Of a stretch of DNA of 64,000 nucleotides, positions 23,875-33,984 are shown piece by piece (position 1 is the first letter of the stretch; every line of letters starts with the position of its first letter). The notes under the pieces were generated by a model. That model worked only from the letters and a program-made list of their open reading frames with translations, was not told the DNA's origin and ran no database searches. The stretch is from Clavaria fumosa. Its lineage: Eukaryota > Basidiomycota > Agaricomycetes > Agaricales > Clavariaceae. Both the position numbers and the translations under genes were made by a program. The DNA lies in NCBI GenBank assembly GCA_951802425.1, contig OX637806.1, positions 1,240,001 through 1,304,000 of the forward strand, read 5' to 3'.

Positions 23875-24040
23875 GGGCAATCGAGAGAGAAAAAGTGAAA
23901 GCAAAGATTGGGATGATAAATAAACTGCCCCGAGAGAGTAACGGGGTTTGAAGCAACGGTCAACAGACTGCTATGTTGGCTTGCCACAGAACACAAACAT
24001 ATCAAAGCTTTCTCACACTTTTCGGCTTCCGTTTCGGCGA

Positions 24041-26447
24041 TATACGTTACATGTAACTTACCGATTACATGTACCGATTCATTCATTATCTTCATTGGAT
24101 CCGTTTTGCAAGTACGCGTCTGCACAAAATTTACTCCACGTGAGCGACACCGCCATTGCACGTGGTCGACACGCCTCTCACAATTTTTTTTATCTCAGCT
24201 CCTCCGCACATGCGACGATGGTGTCCTGAACTGAGCAAACTACCCAAAGCCAAAGGCCTCAAATCTCTCGATGTGCGTCTCTTTTTCCCTCTCTCCAACC
24301 ATTTAAAGTATCGACTAAGCCCCGCAGTTCCGTTTCACCACCCCCTGGTCGCCCTCGCACCTAATCGTGTCGTCCAGGGTTTGGACCGTCCCCCGGTACC
24401 ATCTCGTCGACCCGACGCACCCCGCCGCGCGTCTCTATTCGCGCGCCCACTTTTCGAATGTCCTCCCCTCGTAGCGCTCCCCCGAACTCAGCCTGCGCCT
24501 GATTCCGAAGGCTATTTTGGAGCGCCCCAAAGTCTTTTTTGCGTGCCCGCCGTTTGGGCGCCGGGAGCGGGAGGCTGAGGGGTTCAGGGACGCGGACGAG
24601 GGCAAGGGATTGGGTCATTGGATTCACAAAGCAATGGACGGGACCGAGGACGTCGGCAAGGGCGACGCGCCGCCGCCGCAAGCGCAAATGCGCAATGCGG
24701 GATGTGTGCCAATGTCTGTCCAGTGCATCGGCGGGATAAAGAGCATCCATAAGAAGTCGACTGTGCGGCGCACGATTTCGCGCCGGCTCAAGACGGCGCT
24801 CGCCCTCGTCGTCGTGCGCGGCGCGCGCGTGGAGCGGCCTGTCTCTGAGGGCAACGGACGCGCGCCGCGCCGGCCTAGAGTCGTGCTAGATGATGAGGCT
24901 GTCATGGTGCCCGATATCCTCCATGGTGAGTGAGCCGTCCACTATTTGATTTTTTCTGCGCGTTGACGGAAACGGGGTTGTATTTTTTTTGAACATTTCT
25001 TGTGGCTTGAACAGATTGGACTTATACATTCTACCCCGCGATCACCTTGTTTAGTATGCCTTACACTGATATGATCGAGCAACTTCGGGTCGCCCTTGGA
25101 GTAGTTCACCAAGCGGCGAAAAAACTTGAATTGTCGTGGCAGAGTCACACCGAAGAACGGAGTTCTCCATATGTGCGGCAGACTCCTACGGAAGAAGAGT
25201 CGGATCTTACGGAAGAGAAGCCGAGGCATGGGCAGGCGCATGCAATGCTTGAGCAGGCACATAAAGTAGAGGAGCAGACACATGCAGCCAAGAGGGCACT
25301 CGAGGCAGACTCAGCTCCAGAAGGAACTGGTGGCAAGAAGGTATGGATAATCAAATAATTACAAGCCTCTTCTGCGAGTTTCCCGGGTCTGACAAGAAGC
25401 GCCAATTTACATTACAGTTCGTGTGGACACCTCTCCGGAGGGCCGCCATGCCCACGCCGGACCACCATGCCCTCAGGTTAACCCCTCGGGTCGCTCAACG
25501 AATCAGACACTCGCTCGGCTGGATGGAGCTTTCCAGGGCGTCCATGGCAGAGATCGCTCCCGGACTGGACGCGTACGCCCCTGTGAGTGGAGGAGCATAG
25601 CTTTTTTGTAAACAGGACCTGCGCTTTACTGATCCATCACACAGGCGAAGAAGCCAAAACCACCGAAGAAACGGCTCGAAGACGCGTCGCAAAGCCCTCC
25701 ACCGCCGCCTCCTGCAGTAGCCGAAGATACGCACATCCAGTCGCACGCCGCGAAATTGTTCCAGAGCAAGCCGTATGTCCTGCCTGTGGGTACACGGAAG
25801 CCGCGCGGTTCTTAGTTGTCTGTGGTCCGTTTGACAAATCTTTCTTTCGGAGAGATTAAGCCCTCCTCCGGTCACGTTTCAGTCGAGCACCGCTGTTGAT
25901 AGACGCTCGAAGTTCGACACTTTCCCTGTACTCCTTGTGCTGCCGCTCCACGGGCTTCAACTTCGTTTCAGTCTTTTCCTCTTCATATCTCCATGGCTAC
26001 TAGTAAAATTCATCTCGTGCGCCCTTCACCTGCTAAGTTACTTCCCCGCATTTTTGTTGTATCTTCGTCCAACGTCATCAGTGCCAAAATAACAACTCCT
26101 ATGATCTGGTCCCAATCTTTGGCAGAACATTCCCAGTTGAGGGGTCCTTTCCCAATGCCTTCGACGCCGTTCGTCAGCGTCGCCGAGGATGGTCCGCTTT
26201 TTCAAAGTCTTCATGCCAACCTCGTTCGAGCAGCCACCCAACAGGTTTAACAGGTTTGGAAGTTTTCCCGACTCCGTTCCGGTGTCCCAGCTACCAGACA
26301 GCGTTCACCTGGAATACATTCGCATGCAAATGATGTTTGGGCGTTTTGGTGGATATTTCGGTGGAAAGGACACGGCCACCAGGTTGTACTGGCGGTGTAT
26401 CCCGAAACGCACACTCTGACTGACTTCCTGCCTACTTACTGCCTCTG
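24041..26447. repeat. Right arm of inverted duplication
   Basis: This is the reverse-complement counterpart of 565-2928. It includes the five exons, introns and 3' flank with the dispersed motif copy 2 (26306-26380, minus strand), and ends at 26447, where flank X' begins. In this arm the gene and X' are contiguous, which is presumably the ancestral arrangement. Confidence 0.9.
24210..25815 (+). pseudogene. Right copy of the 441-aa conserved protein, nonsense mutation
   Basis: All five exons are recognisable in the same order (about 24210-24272, 24328-24925, 25015-25340, 25398-25583 and 25645-25815), with splice sites conserved. In exon 2 a TGG codon of the left copy has become TAG at 24472-24474, truncating the product after about 70 residues. 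Exon 2 also lacks one codon of an Asp run. Apart from the stop the frame is open, so the inactivation looks recent. Other differences are mainly transitions. Confidence 0.85.
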
Positions 26448-26690
26448 GGATATATATTTCGCTTGTGATGCTTCACTTACGCCTACATCTACATTCCTCA
26501 CAAATCACCGTCAACGATTGGGTCCGTCAAAATGCAGTTGGCTCTCTCTGTTATTGCCGTAATGTCTATCCTTCGTGCCTCTGTTGCTCAGAGGACTTTT
26601 AGGTTTACTCCGAGTTCAAATCCGATGGTTTCCCAGAGAGGGATTTGTTTGGTTTCCCAGTAGTCGAGCCAACATATCAAATCAAGCTTC
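26448..26690 (+). repeat. Flank sequence X', copy 2, with signal-peptide-like ORF start
   Basis: This is a direct repeat of 16020-16252. From the ATG near 26531 it reads MQLALSVIAVMSILRASVAQ followed by RTFRFTPSSNPMVSQRG, a plausible secretory signal and mature start, but it ends at a stop after about 43 codons. It could be exon 1 of a secreted-protein gene whose remainder is lost or unrecognised. In copy 1 the same frame persists with substitutions. Confidence 0.45.
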
Positions 26691-27204
26691 TTTCCGATGC
26701 AACTACCCGAAGCCACCTGCCCCTGGGCAGCCTGACACTACTGCGTCTACGGTGTAAGCACTCCACGTTACTGTAAAGGAACTTATCGTGTTGACGATGA
26801 ACGTTTAGGGTCGAAGTACCGCCAATGAGGGCATATTGATAAATGACCAGAACGAATGGACTTCTGGCCTACGACGCTTCCGGTAACTGCGAGTCCGACA
26901 GCGGTGTGAATTGGATCCAAATTTTCTGCTCTTCATTCGTAACATATATCATTGGTGTTTTATCTATGTCTGTTGTGTTTCCATCGTTTGCCCTTGTGCA
27001 CAGAAGAAGTATGCATATGCAAATTCCAGCTTTACTGTATAAGTCATCTTTCTTCATTCCACTCTGGTGACAGACAATCTTATGAGGTCGTTAGGTGGTC
27101 GTTAGGACGTATACGAGGTAAGAATGTCAAAAAGATGAACGTTAGCAGATACTGATAGATATGAGAGATTTACAACATGATATCATCCAAACGCGAAGTA
27201 ACAC
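26691..27204. other. Intergenic
   Basis: About 510 bp between flank X' and the stop of the coiled-coil gene. No reading frame or structure stands out. It contains the 3' UTR of the minus-strand gene. Confidence 0.4.
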
Positions 27205-29498
27205 CTACTTCTCACCATCAAAGAATGCGACAAGCTGACCGACTGCCACTTTACCCTTCCCCAAGGGAATTCTTGAGTTCGTGGCAGGCTTCTCCTGCTT
27301 CCTGAGGGTGACGGGATCAACAAATTTTGCTGCGATCGGTGCAGTAGACAGCTTAGCGATGCGCTCAGACGACTTCGAGCGCATGCGCGGCCTGAGCGGG
27401 TTGACTGAGGATACCCCTGGGATAGAAGATAGGCCGTACGCTGACTGCGCACGGTTGCGGTTATTGGGAGATCCGGCAGGACGGGTACCGGAGTAAGGTG
27501 GCGGAGACAAGCGCCCGTTCCCACTGCCCTCACTGCCAATTCTGGTTCCCACAGACTTGCCGATGGTGTCCTCCTGGGTTTGCTTGCCGTGTTCATGCTC
27601 CGCCGCGCTGTCCGAGTCCGTGCCTGACGAAGCATGATCGGGCGCTTCGGAAGTCAGCGCGGGCTCGTCTGGAGCAATGATGCGGGCGCCCAGCGCAACT
27701 GTGTAGCGCTTTCTCGGAGTTGGACTCACACTCGAGGGTCGGGGCTTTGAGGCCGGAGAGGCGAGCAAAGAGGTCGTATGTGGCAAGCCAGACCCATTGG
27801 TTGGTTCTGCACTCATGCTGCTTGTTGGACTTGGTGTGGGCAGGCCAGATATTGACATGGGACGGACTCGGGTGTCTGATGAGGGAGGCGAATTCGTGGG
27901 CGAAAAAGCATTTGGTGAAAGAGTGCCGGTATCTGGGGGGCTGGCGTAGTCACCCGACGGGTATGGCAGTCGCGTACGCGAGCTAGGATTGGTAGAGGAT
28001 ATCGGCGGACTTGTCGAGTCGCGAGACGAGCTGGGAGGACGGGCCGGCGTTTGGGTGCGGACAGCAGTCAAAGACGTCGTTTGCGGGATGAAGGTTACCT
28101 GCGGAGGCATGCGATTGGGCCCAACGGAGAGATTTCCTGGGGCTGTAACCATCTTCGCCATCTCGCGCCCAAGCTCACCGACACGGCCTTGAAGCTCAGT
28201 AATTTCCTCTCTAATTTCGACGATCTCCTTGTTCGCGGCAGCATGAGACACTTCCTGTTTTGTGTCCTTTGTTTCAATCCCAGGTGCTGCATCCTTCTCT
28301 TTCTCTTTCTCCTTCTCCTTCTCCTTATCAACGAGCCACCGCTCAACGTCATCCATTCGTTCTTCCAAAGCTCGTACATGGCTGACAGTCCACTTCTCCA
28401 GCTTCTCAAAGCGCCGGGCGATGACAAGAAGGGTACCAGAAACATCGAGAACACCTTGTGAATTAAACAGCGCATAGTGCGGCGGAGGCTCTTGGAATGG
28501 AGAGCCTAGATGCATCGGCGAGTTACCCAACAGGTTGTGAGCATTGGACAAATTTGAATGTGAAGGAGTAGGCGAGTAGGAAGGCAGAGAGGTCGATTTC
28601 CTTTGATGTATTTGAGGAGGATTTAGATTGAACGAGGCGAGGTCGCTGTATTTGCTAGATCCAGAGACCGACCAATCCTTGTCTTTGGCCTTACCTTTGA
28701 GTTTCTTCTTCTCTTCCTTGTCCCTTGCTTTTGTCTCTTGCACTATGAGTTGAGCAGGGGTTAGCGGCTCCTTGGTTGACGTGAGTTTGTTCTTTGCCGC
28801 TGCCCACCAGCCAGTGCCGCCTTCCTTCTGAGAAGGCGAAGGTGAAGGAGGGTTCGACATAGACTGGGAGCGCGGAGGAGGGGGCGGCATTGGGCTGCTG
28901 CTGGGTGAGGTACGCGAGGCTGCCAATAACTCGAGCATCCGCTCCTCGACGCGCTTCCGTTCCCTAGCTTCCTGAGTGAGTATTCTCTCCGCCTCACGCC
29001 TGCTTCTATCGCGCTCGCGTTCGGCTTCGGCTTCTAGTTCCGCGTCGGTGGGGAACGGGGATCGAGGGTTCATGTGGTTCATGTTACCAACTAGCGATCC
29101 AACGCGTTGCGCAAAATTGCTCGCAAGACGGGTCAAGGAAGGGGATGGGGACGTACGGTCCCAACCCTCGTCTGTGCCATCTTCACCATCATCATCGCTT
29201 TCGTCTTCTGCGTTGATACCAGTGAAGGTGTCCGGGACGAAACTGTTCCTCAAAGGAGATGGCGGGCGCGCTTCTTGCGGTTTACTTCCAAGCGCCTGAT
29301 CCGACTGTTGAGAGGAAAAACAGTCAGATGAAAGACATGACGCGGACGTTATCAGAGCGGGGTACAGACGAGGTTGAGAGATGGTAGCACAGGGGAAGAC
29401 ATTCGGCGCTGCTCTTGGGTGAGCGACGGGGGCGGTGGGACTAAGTGAGCATGACTGGGCGCTTCGTAGGATTGCCTGCGTGATGGTGAGAAGGCCAT
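27205..29498 (-). CDS. Ser/Pro-rich coiled-coil protein, unknown function, 742 aa
   Basis: Two exons on the minus strand, 29370-29498 and 27205-29304, joined by a 65 bp GT-AG intron in phase. The start is ATG 29498 (MAFSPSRRQSYEAP). An acidic patch (DESDDDGEDGTDEGWD) precedes a charged helix with ELEAEAERERDRSRREAERI. A second coiled-coil region holds FEKLEKWTVSHVRALEERMD, a (KE)n run and EIREEITELQGRVGELGREM. The rest is Ser/Pro/Thr-rich with phosphorylation-like SP sites and a basic, conserved-looking end (RIPLGKGKVAVGQLVAFFDG). This architecture suggests a cytoskeletal or scaffold protein, but I do not recognise the family. It shares a 210 bp divergent promoter region with LCB1. Confidence 0.75.
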
Positions 29499-29708
29499 CG
29501 ATAATCGATTGCTTGCTGCGGACAGATGTTGAACAGCGCCAGCCTCGACGATACCAACGAGCACGGCAGGTGAGCCGTCAACGCGTCAACAACCAACTCA
29601 GGGACGAACCATAATTGTGCTGTGAGGGCAGCGGTGCACGGACTGGAACTTGCTGAGCGCGACCACGGCGACGACTATATCACCACCCCGCCGCCGCCGT
29701 TGACGAGG
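29499..29708. promoter_or_regulatory. Divergent promoter region, coiled-coil gene and LCB1
   Basis: Only 210 bp separate the two start codons, so both promoters and 5' UTRs must lie here or overlap. A CpG-rich stretch with CCGCCGCCG occurs at 29690-29700. This segment is not included in the second LCB1 copy. Confidence 0.5.
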
Positions 29709-31585
29709 ATGAGCTGGTCCACAATATTTGGCGCTCCTCGTCTACTCAGTTTTATATCTTGGTGGACGACAACATTTGAAAGGCTCTTCTACAACGTCCC
29801 CGGCTCGGCTGTCGTCGCTCGCTACGTGAAATCCTCTCATCAGAACGACCCTGGCCGGACGTTGCTTGAGGTTATTCTCATCATATTCACGATCCGAACC
29901 CTTTTGCAGTCCAGGACTCGCGCGGATAGAAATGGCCAACATTACGAAAAGTTTTCTCCAAAGGTGCGGCACCATTCGAGATGACATTTATATACTGATC
30001 CTCCATGTGCAGGAAATCGACGAATTAGTTGACGACTGGAATCCTGAACCACTCGCTCAACCTCTCAATGCATGGGATAATGATGATTTAGCGGATGTAC
30101 CGGTCATTGCTGGGTCCCATAGCCCCAAACCTGTTATCGTAGAGACTGGCCGACCTGCAGTTAACCTGGCGTCCTTCAACTTCACGGGACTGTCGGGCAA
30201 TGAGCAGATCAAGAATGTGGCGATTGAGACACTCAGGAAATATGGGCTTGGTAGCTGTGGTCCTCCTGGCTTTTACGGCACTCTAGGCAAGTGCTCTTTG
30301 ATACATGGCGAGGAGTCAGTGCCTCTGATTTTATGTGGCAGATGTTCATATGCAACTAGAGCGCGACATCGCTGACTTCCTTGGTACAGAAGCCGCCATT
30401 TTGTACTCGCAAGGCTTCTCCACCATCTCATCCGTCATCCCTGCGTTTTGCAAGCGTGGCGATATTATCGTTGCTGATCGAGGTGTCAATTTTGCAATTC
30501 AGAAAGGCATTCAGATATCTCGATCCACCGTAAAATGGTTCGAACATAACGACTTGAAGAGTCTTGAGGGCGTCTTAGCGTCCGAGCATCACCAGGCACA
30601 GAGAAAAGAACTGACTAGACGCTTTATCATCACAGAAGGGATATTCGAGAGGGATGGGTTAATGCTTGATCTCCCCAGACTGGTCAGTCGTGCTCGAGAG
30701 ACCCACCCTGGGAAGTCCTTAGGCCTCCACAGATTGAGATAAAGCAGAAGTACAAGTATCGCCTTATCCTCGACGAGAGTATCTCCTTTGGTAGTGTTGG
30801 ACGTACGGGCCGAGGATTGACCGAGTTGTACGATGTCCCTGTGAGCCATACTTATCCTTTCCACGTTACATACTTACCATCCCCGAGGTCAAAGAAGTCG
30901 ACATCCTCATAGGTTCCATTGCAAATTCACTGTGTTCCTCGGGCGGTTTCTGTGCAGGGTCTCAGACAATGGTGGATCATCAGGTAAGAGCCATTCTATA
31001 CCGTTTCTAGCAAACGACTGTCAAACATTTACTGCGCTAAAGCGGATCAACGGGCCTGCCTTCGTGTTCTCCGCATCGACGCCTGCACTTCTCGCCGCCA
31101 GTGCTTCACAAGGGATCAACATCCTGCGACGCTCCCCCACCATCTTCAGCAAGTTGCGGGCCAATATCCACGCGGCGCGCTCCATCCTTGAACAGTTGGA
31201 CTGTATCACCGTCCCCTCTCACCCTGCAAGCCCCATTATTCATATCTGCGTGTCACCGGGAATGGAGAGCACGCCCAGACACTCAATGATCCTACCTTCT
31301 TCCAGCTTGGATAAACCCGACTTTCACACACAAGAACGCTTGTTGCAAGACGTCGTCATGCAATGCAGACGTTTAGACGTGCTCATCACGCGCGCGGCGA
31401 GGCTGAGAGGGCAGGATTCATTCGAAGGGCCGCCGAGCATTCGTCTCGCGCTTTCTAGCGCGCTCAGCACAGAAGAAACGGTGAAAGCCGTCAGCATCCT
31501 CAAGGCCGTTCTAGTGAACACGCTCGCGAAGCAAAATGAAGTAATAGATGCCGATGGTTGGCGACCCGTTGTGCGAGAGGGCTAA
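29709..31585 (+). CDS. LCB1: Serine palmitoyltransferase subunit 1 (Lcb1), intact copy
   Basis: Six exons: 29709-29963, 30013-30286, 30342-30682, 30733-30840, 30888-30983 and 31043-31585, giving 538 aa with consistent phases. Intron 2 is GC-AG (GCAAGT donor). The N-terminus carries [21 protein letters not shown] and the membrane segment [15 protein letters not shown]. The aminotransferase-like core includes [66 protein letters not shown] and [18 protein letters not shown]. As expected for Lcb1, no catalytic PLP lysine is seen; the active site sits with Lcb2. The complex condenses serine with palmitoyl-CoA in the ER, the first step of sphingolipid synthesis. A second, damaged copy lies at 47832-49686. 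Confidence 0.95.
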
Positions 31586-33984
31586 TGCACGAGGCCTACG
31601 CCAACCAGGAAAGCGCAAAGCGACGGGGTCCCTTCGTCGGCACCCTAAGTCCGGTGGAATTGTACAGTCATTGAGGTCGCGCACGTTCAATCTGATTTGA
31701 TTCCCGCAAATGTTGCCCTTGGACAGTTCGTCTGGCCTTTTACAACGTGTATTTTCACGAAGTCACAGCAGTATTGCTTTCCGCGGTTGTTACGCCGTTT
31801 AACGTAATGCCTAACTGTTGGCTGGCGTTAGTACGGTCTGGTGGCCGTGTCCTTCCACCAAAACGCCCAAATATCATTTGCATGCGAATGTAGCCCAGGT
31901 GGGGAGACGGCGTTGCATCTCCATAGACCAAGGCCCGGATAGCAGAGGAGCAGTACAGAGACATGGATGCATGAGGCAGCCACATCGACTTGAAACGGGG
32001 CGGAGGTGAAGCAAGCGTTGCGTCGTCTTCACCCAGATCGGTAGCATCATCGCAGACTGGGAACTCATCTCAAGTAGGAGTCGAGCTTCGTTTGATGGGT
32101 TGAGCAGCGGAGAGACGGGGACAAAGTATGGCCTTCTCATACAGTGCTACAGAGGGAAGAATATTCATGTCCTCGAGTGTACGGCGATGCAGATACACAG
32201 ACGACGCCGACGCACAATACACGGACACACCGCACCCCAACGATCGCCCCAACCTGTCCCCTTCGCCATCGTCGTCACCGTGCTGTGCCACCTCCTGCGA
32301 CTGCGCCAACAGCAATATCAACGGGCTCAGTCTTCACCATCGACGATATCCACCACGACTCCACCAAACGGCCACGCCTCCGTCCCCGCCAGTTCCACCA
32401 CACACGCCAACGCCTCCCGTCCACAAACCGTCTGCAACTTCATCTCCCCACTCACATACCACTGATTCACTATAAATGGCGCCTCGACCAGGTCGTTCTG
32501 CCTAGCCGCACGCGATGGTCCCGCCTTCGCCACGAGCATCGTCCGCTCCGGCAACATCATGTTATCCAGCATCGTCACCCCCTCTGCGCTCCTCACCGCA
32601 TTCCCGCGCCAGAATGTGTCTATGAATTGGTTTCTTGTTTTTATTGTCGTCCTGTTTTTCATTCTGCTGTTCTTCTTGCTGCTTGCCTAGCTCCTGTCCT
32701 CATCCCGCCCAGCTCCTGCTCTCCGCCCATCACAGCCTCCCCTGCCCTTTCCCTGCCCCCCTGCCCCCTGCCCCCCTGCCCCCCTGCCCCTCTGCTGCCC
32801 TCGCCGCTTCCTTGCACACTGCCACTGCCACAGGTATGACTCCTCCCCATCCTCTGCGCACAAGCTGCTGCGAATCAATGGCCCAGGTCCTTGCCCTCGG
32901 TCTTTGACCGCAGTGGGGACCTGGGCCATTGCCGCCGCGTCACTATTGCCATCGCTGCCCGCCATCAACGCCACCAGCTCAAATCCCAACGATATTGGTT
33001 TCATTACTGTTGCGCTCGCAAACGAGATTTTTTCCCTGGCGCAACGCAATGGCTGGTGTCTGTCCAGGGTGGATCGTTGATGTGCCGAGAGATGGCGGCA
33101 GCTGGAGAGGTCAAGTCGGTGATGGCAGTAGACAGAGTGCTGTGACTACGACACAGAAGCAGACGCATAGACAGATGCAGACACAAAAGAGTAGAATAAA
33201 GCAGAGGAGAATCAGTGGGTGCGGTTCCTCCTCATTGGATGCCTTGTTGATCATCTGCAGCCGGGGCATTCTGCAGGTGCGCCTGTAACTGCCCAAGCCA
33301 CTTGACAGCAAGTGTCATGGTTCCTGCGAAGACCGGTGACTGAGCACCTAGTCCATGGTAAGAGTGGGTGCAACTGAAGGCAGGAACGGGCCTCTCATTC
33401 GAATCCAACCCGACGGAGGTGGAAGGATGCGGCGCGACCCCGACACGCGTGGACACAGATGGGGTGGAGAGTGCCTCCGCATCACCAAAGGCTGGGGCGG
33501 GCGGCGGCGCTAAATCCGACCACGGGCGTGGGACGGAGTGGGTTTCACTGCGGACAGTGGGGCACAGCCCGAGGAAGCGGGAAGGGCCAGCGTCGGAGCC
33601 TCGCCCAAAGTCGGAGCCTCCCCAGGAAGTTCCATGGGAGGAGGTTGGTTCGAGACCCGAGGGAACACCCTGAGAAATGAGTAGGAAGCGCCAGGAGGGG
33701 GGCTCAAAACAAGTCGAGGCGCAGAGACCGGAGACGATCCGCGAATGGTTTCCTCTTCCCACCGCTCTTGCTCGCAGGTACTAGCGGAGATCCAGAAGCG
33801 GTCCTACGACAATCCGTAAAGGTTTCCTAGAGCGCTGGGATCCTCAGATGCCGCGGGTGAGAGAAAAACAAAGGTCTCGAACAGCACATGCTGTAAATGA
33901 GCACGTGACATACAGCAATGGCAACTGCGCAGCAGACGAGTGCTGGTTGTTATCGATAACACCCTCGTCACTGTTGGCCATATC
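31586..33984. other. LCB1-NLR intergenic block A with coding-like minus-strand segment
   Basis: 2.4 kb without a confidently assigned gene. The dispersed motif copy 3 is at 31840-31901. The minus-strand segment about 32640-32327 is CpG-rich and looks like real coding sequence (MLPERTMLVAKAGPSR, FIVNQWYVSGEMKLQTVCGR, AWPFGGVVVDIVDGED), but compared with copy B it has lost two bases just after this, breaking the frame. A second minus-strand segment (33049-32870, with REKISFASATVMKPISLG) is also kept in both copies. Homopurine/pyrimidine CCCCCTG repeats occur at 32750-32790. It is probably a degraded gene; no identity assigned. Confidence 0.45.

Noticed and set aside
565..26447. A giant transposon bounded by 2.4 kb terminal inverted repeats (Starship-like or similar)
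   Set aside because: The arms contain a complete host-type gene, the content is housekeeping genes, there is no target duplication, and one inversion explains both junctions.
32687..33049. Gly-rich minus-strand frame as a secreted or structural protein
   Set aside because: The Gly/Gln-rich part is translated CCCCCTG repeat and differs completely in length between the two duplicated copies.
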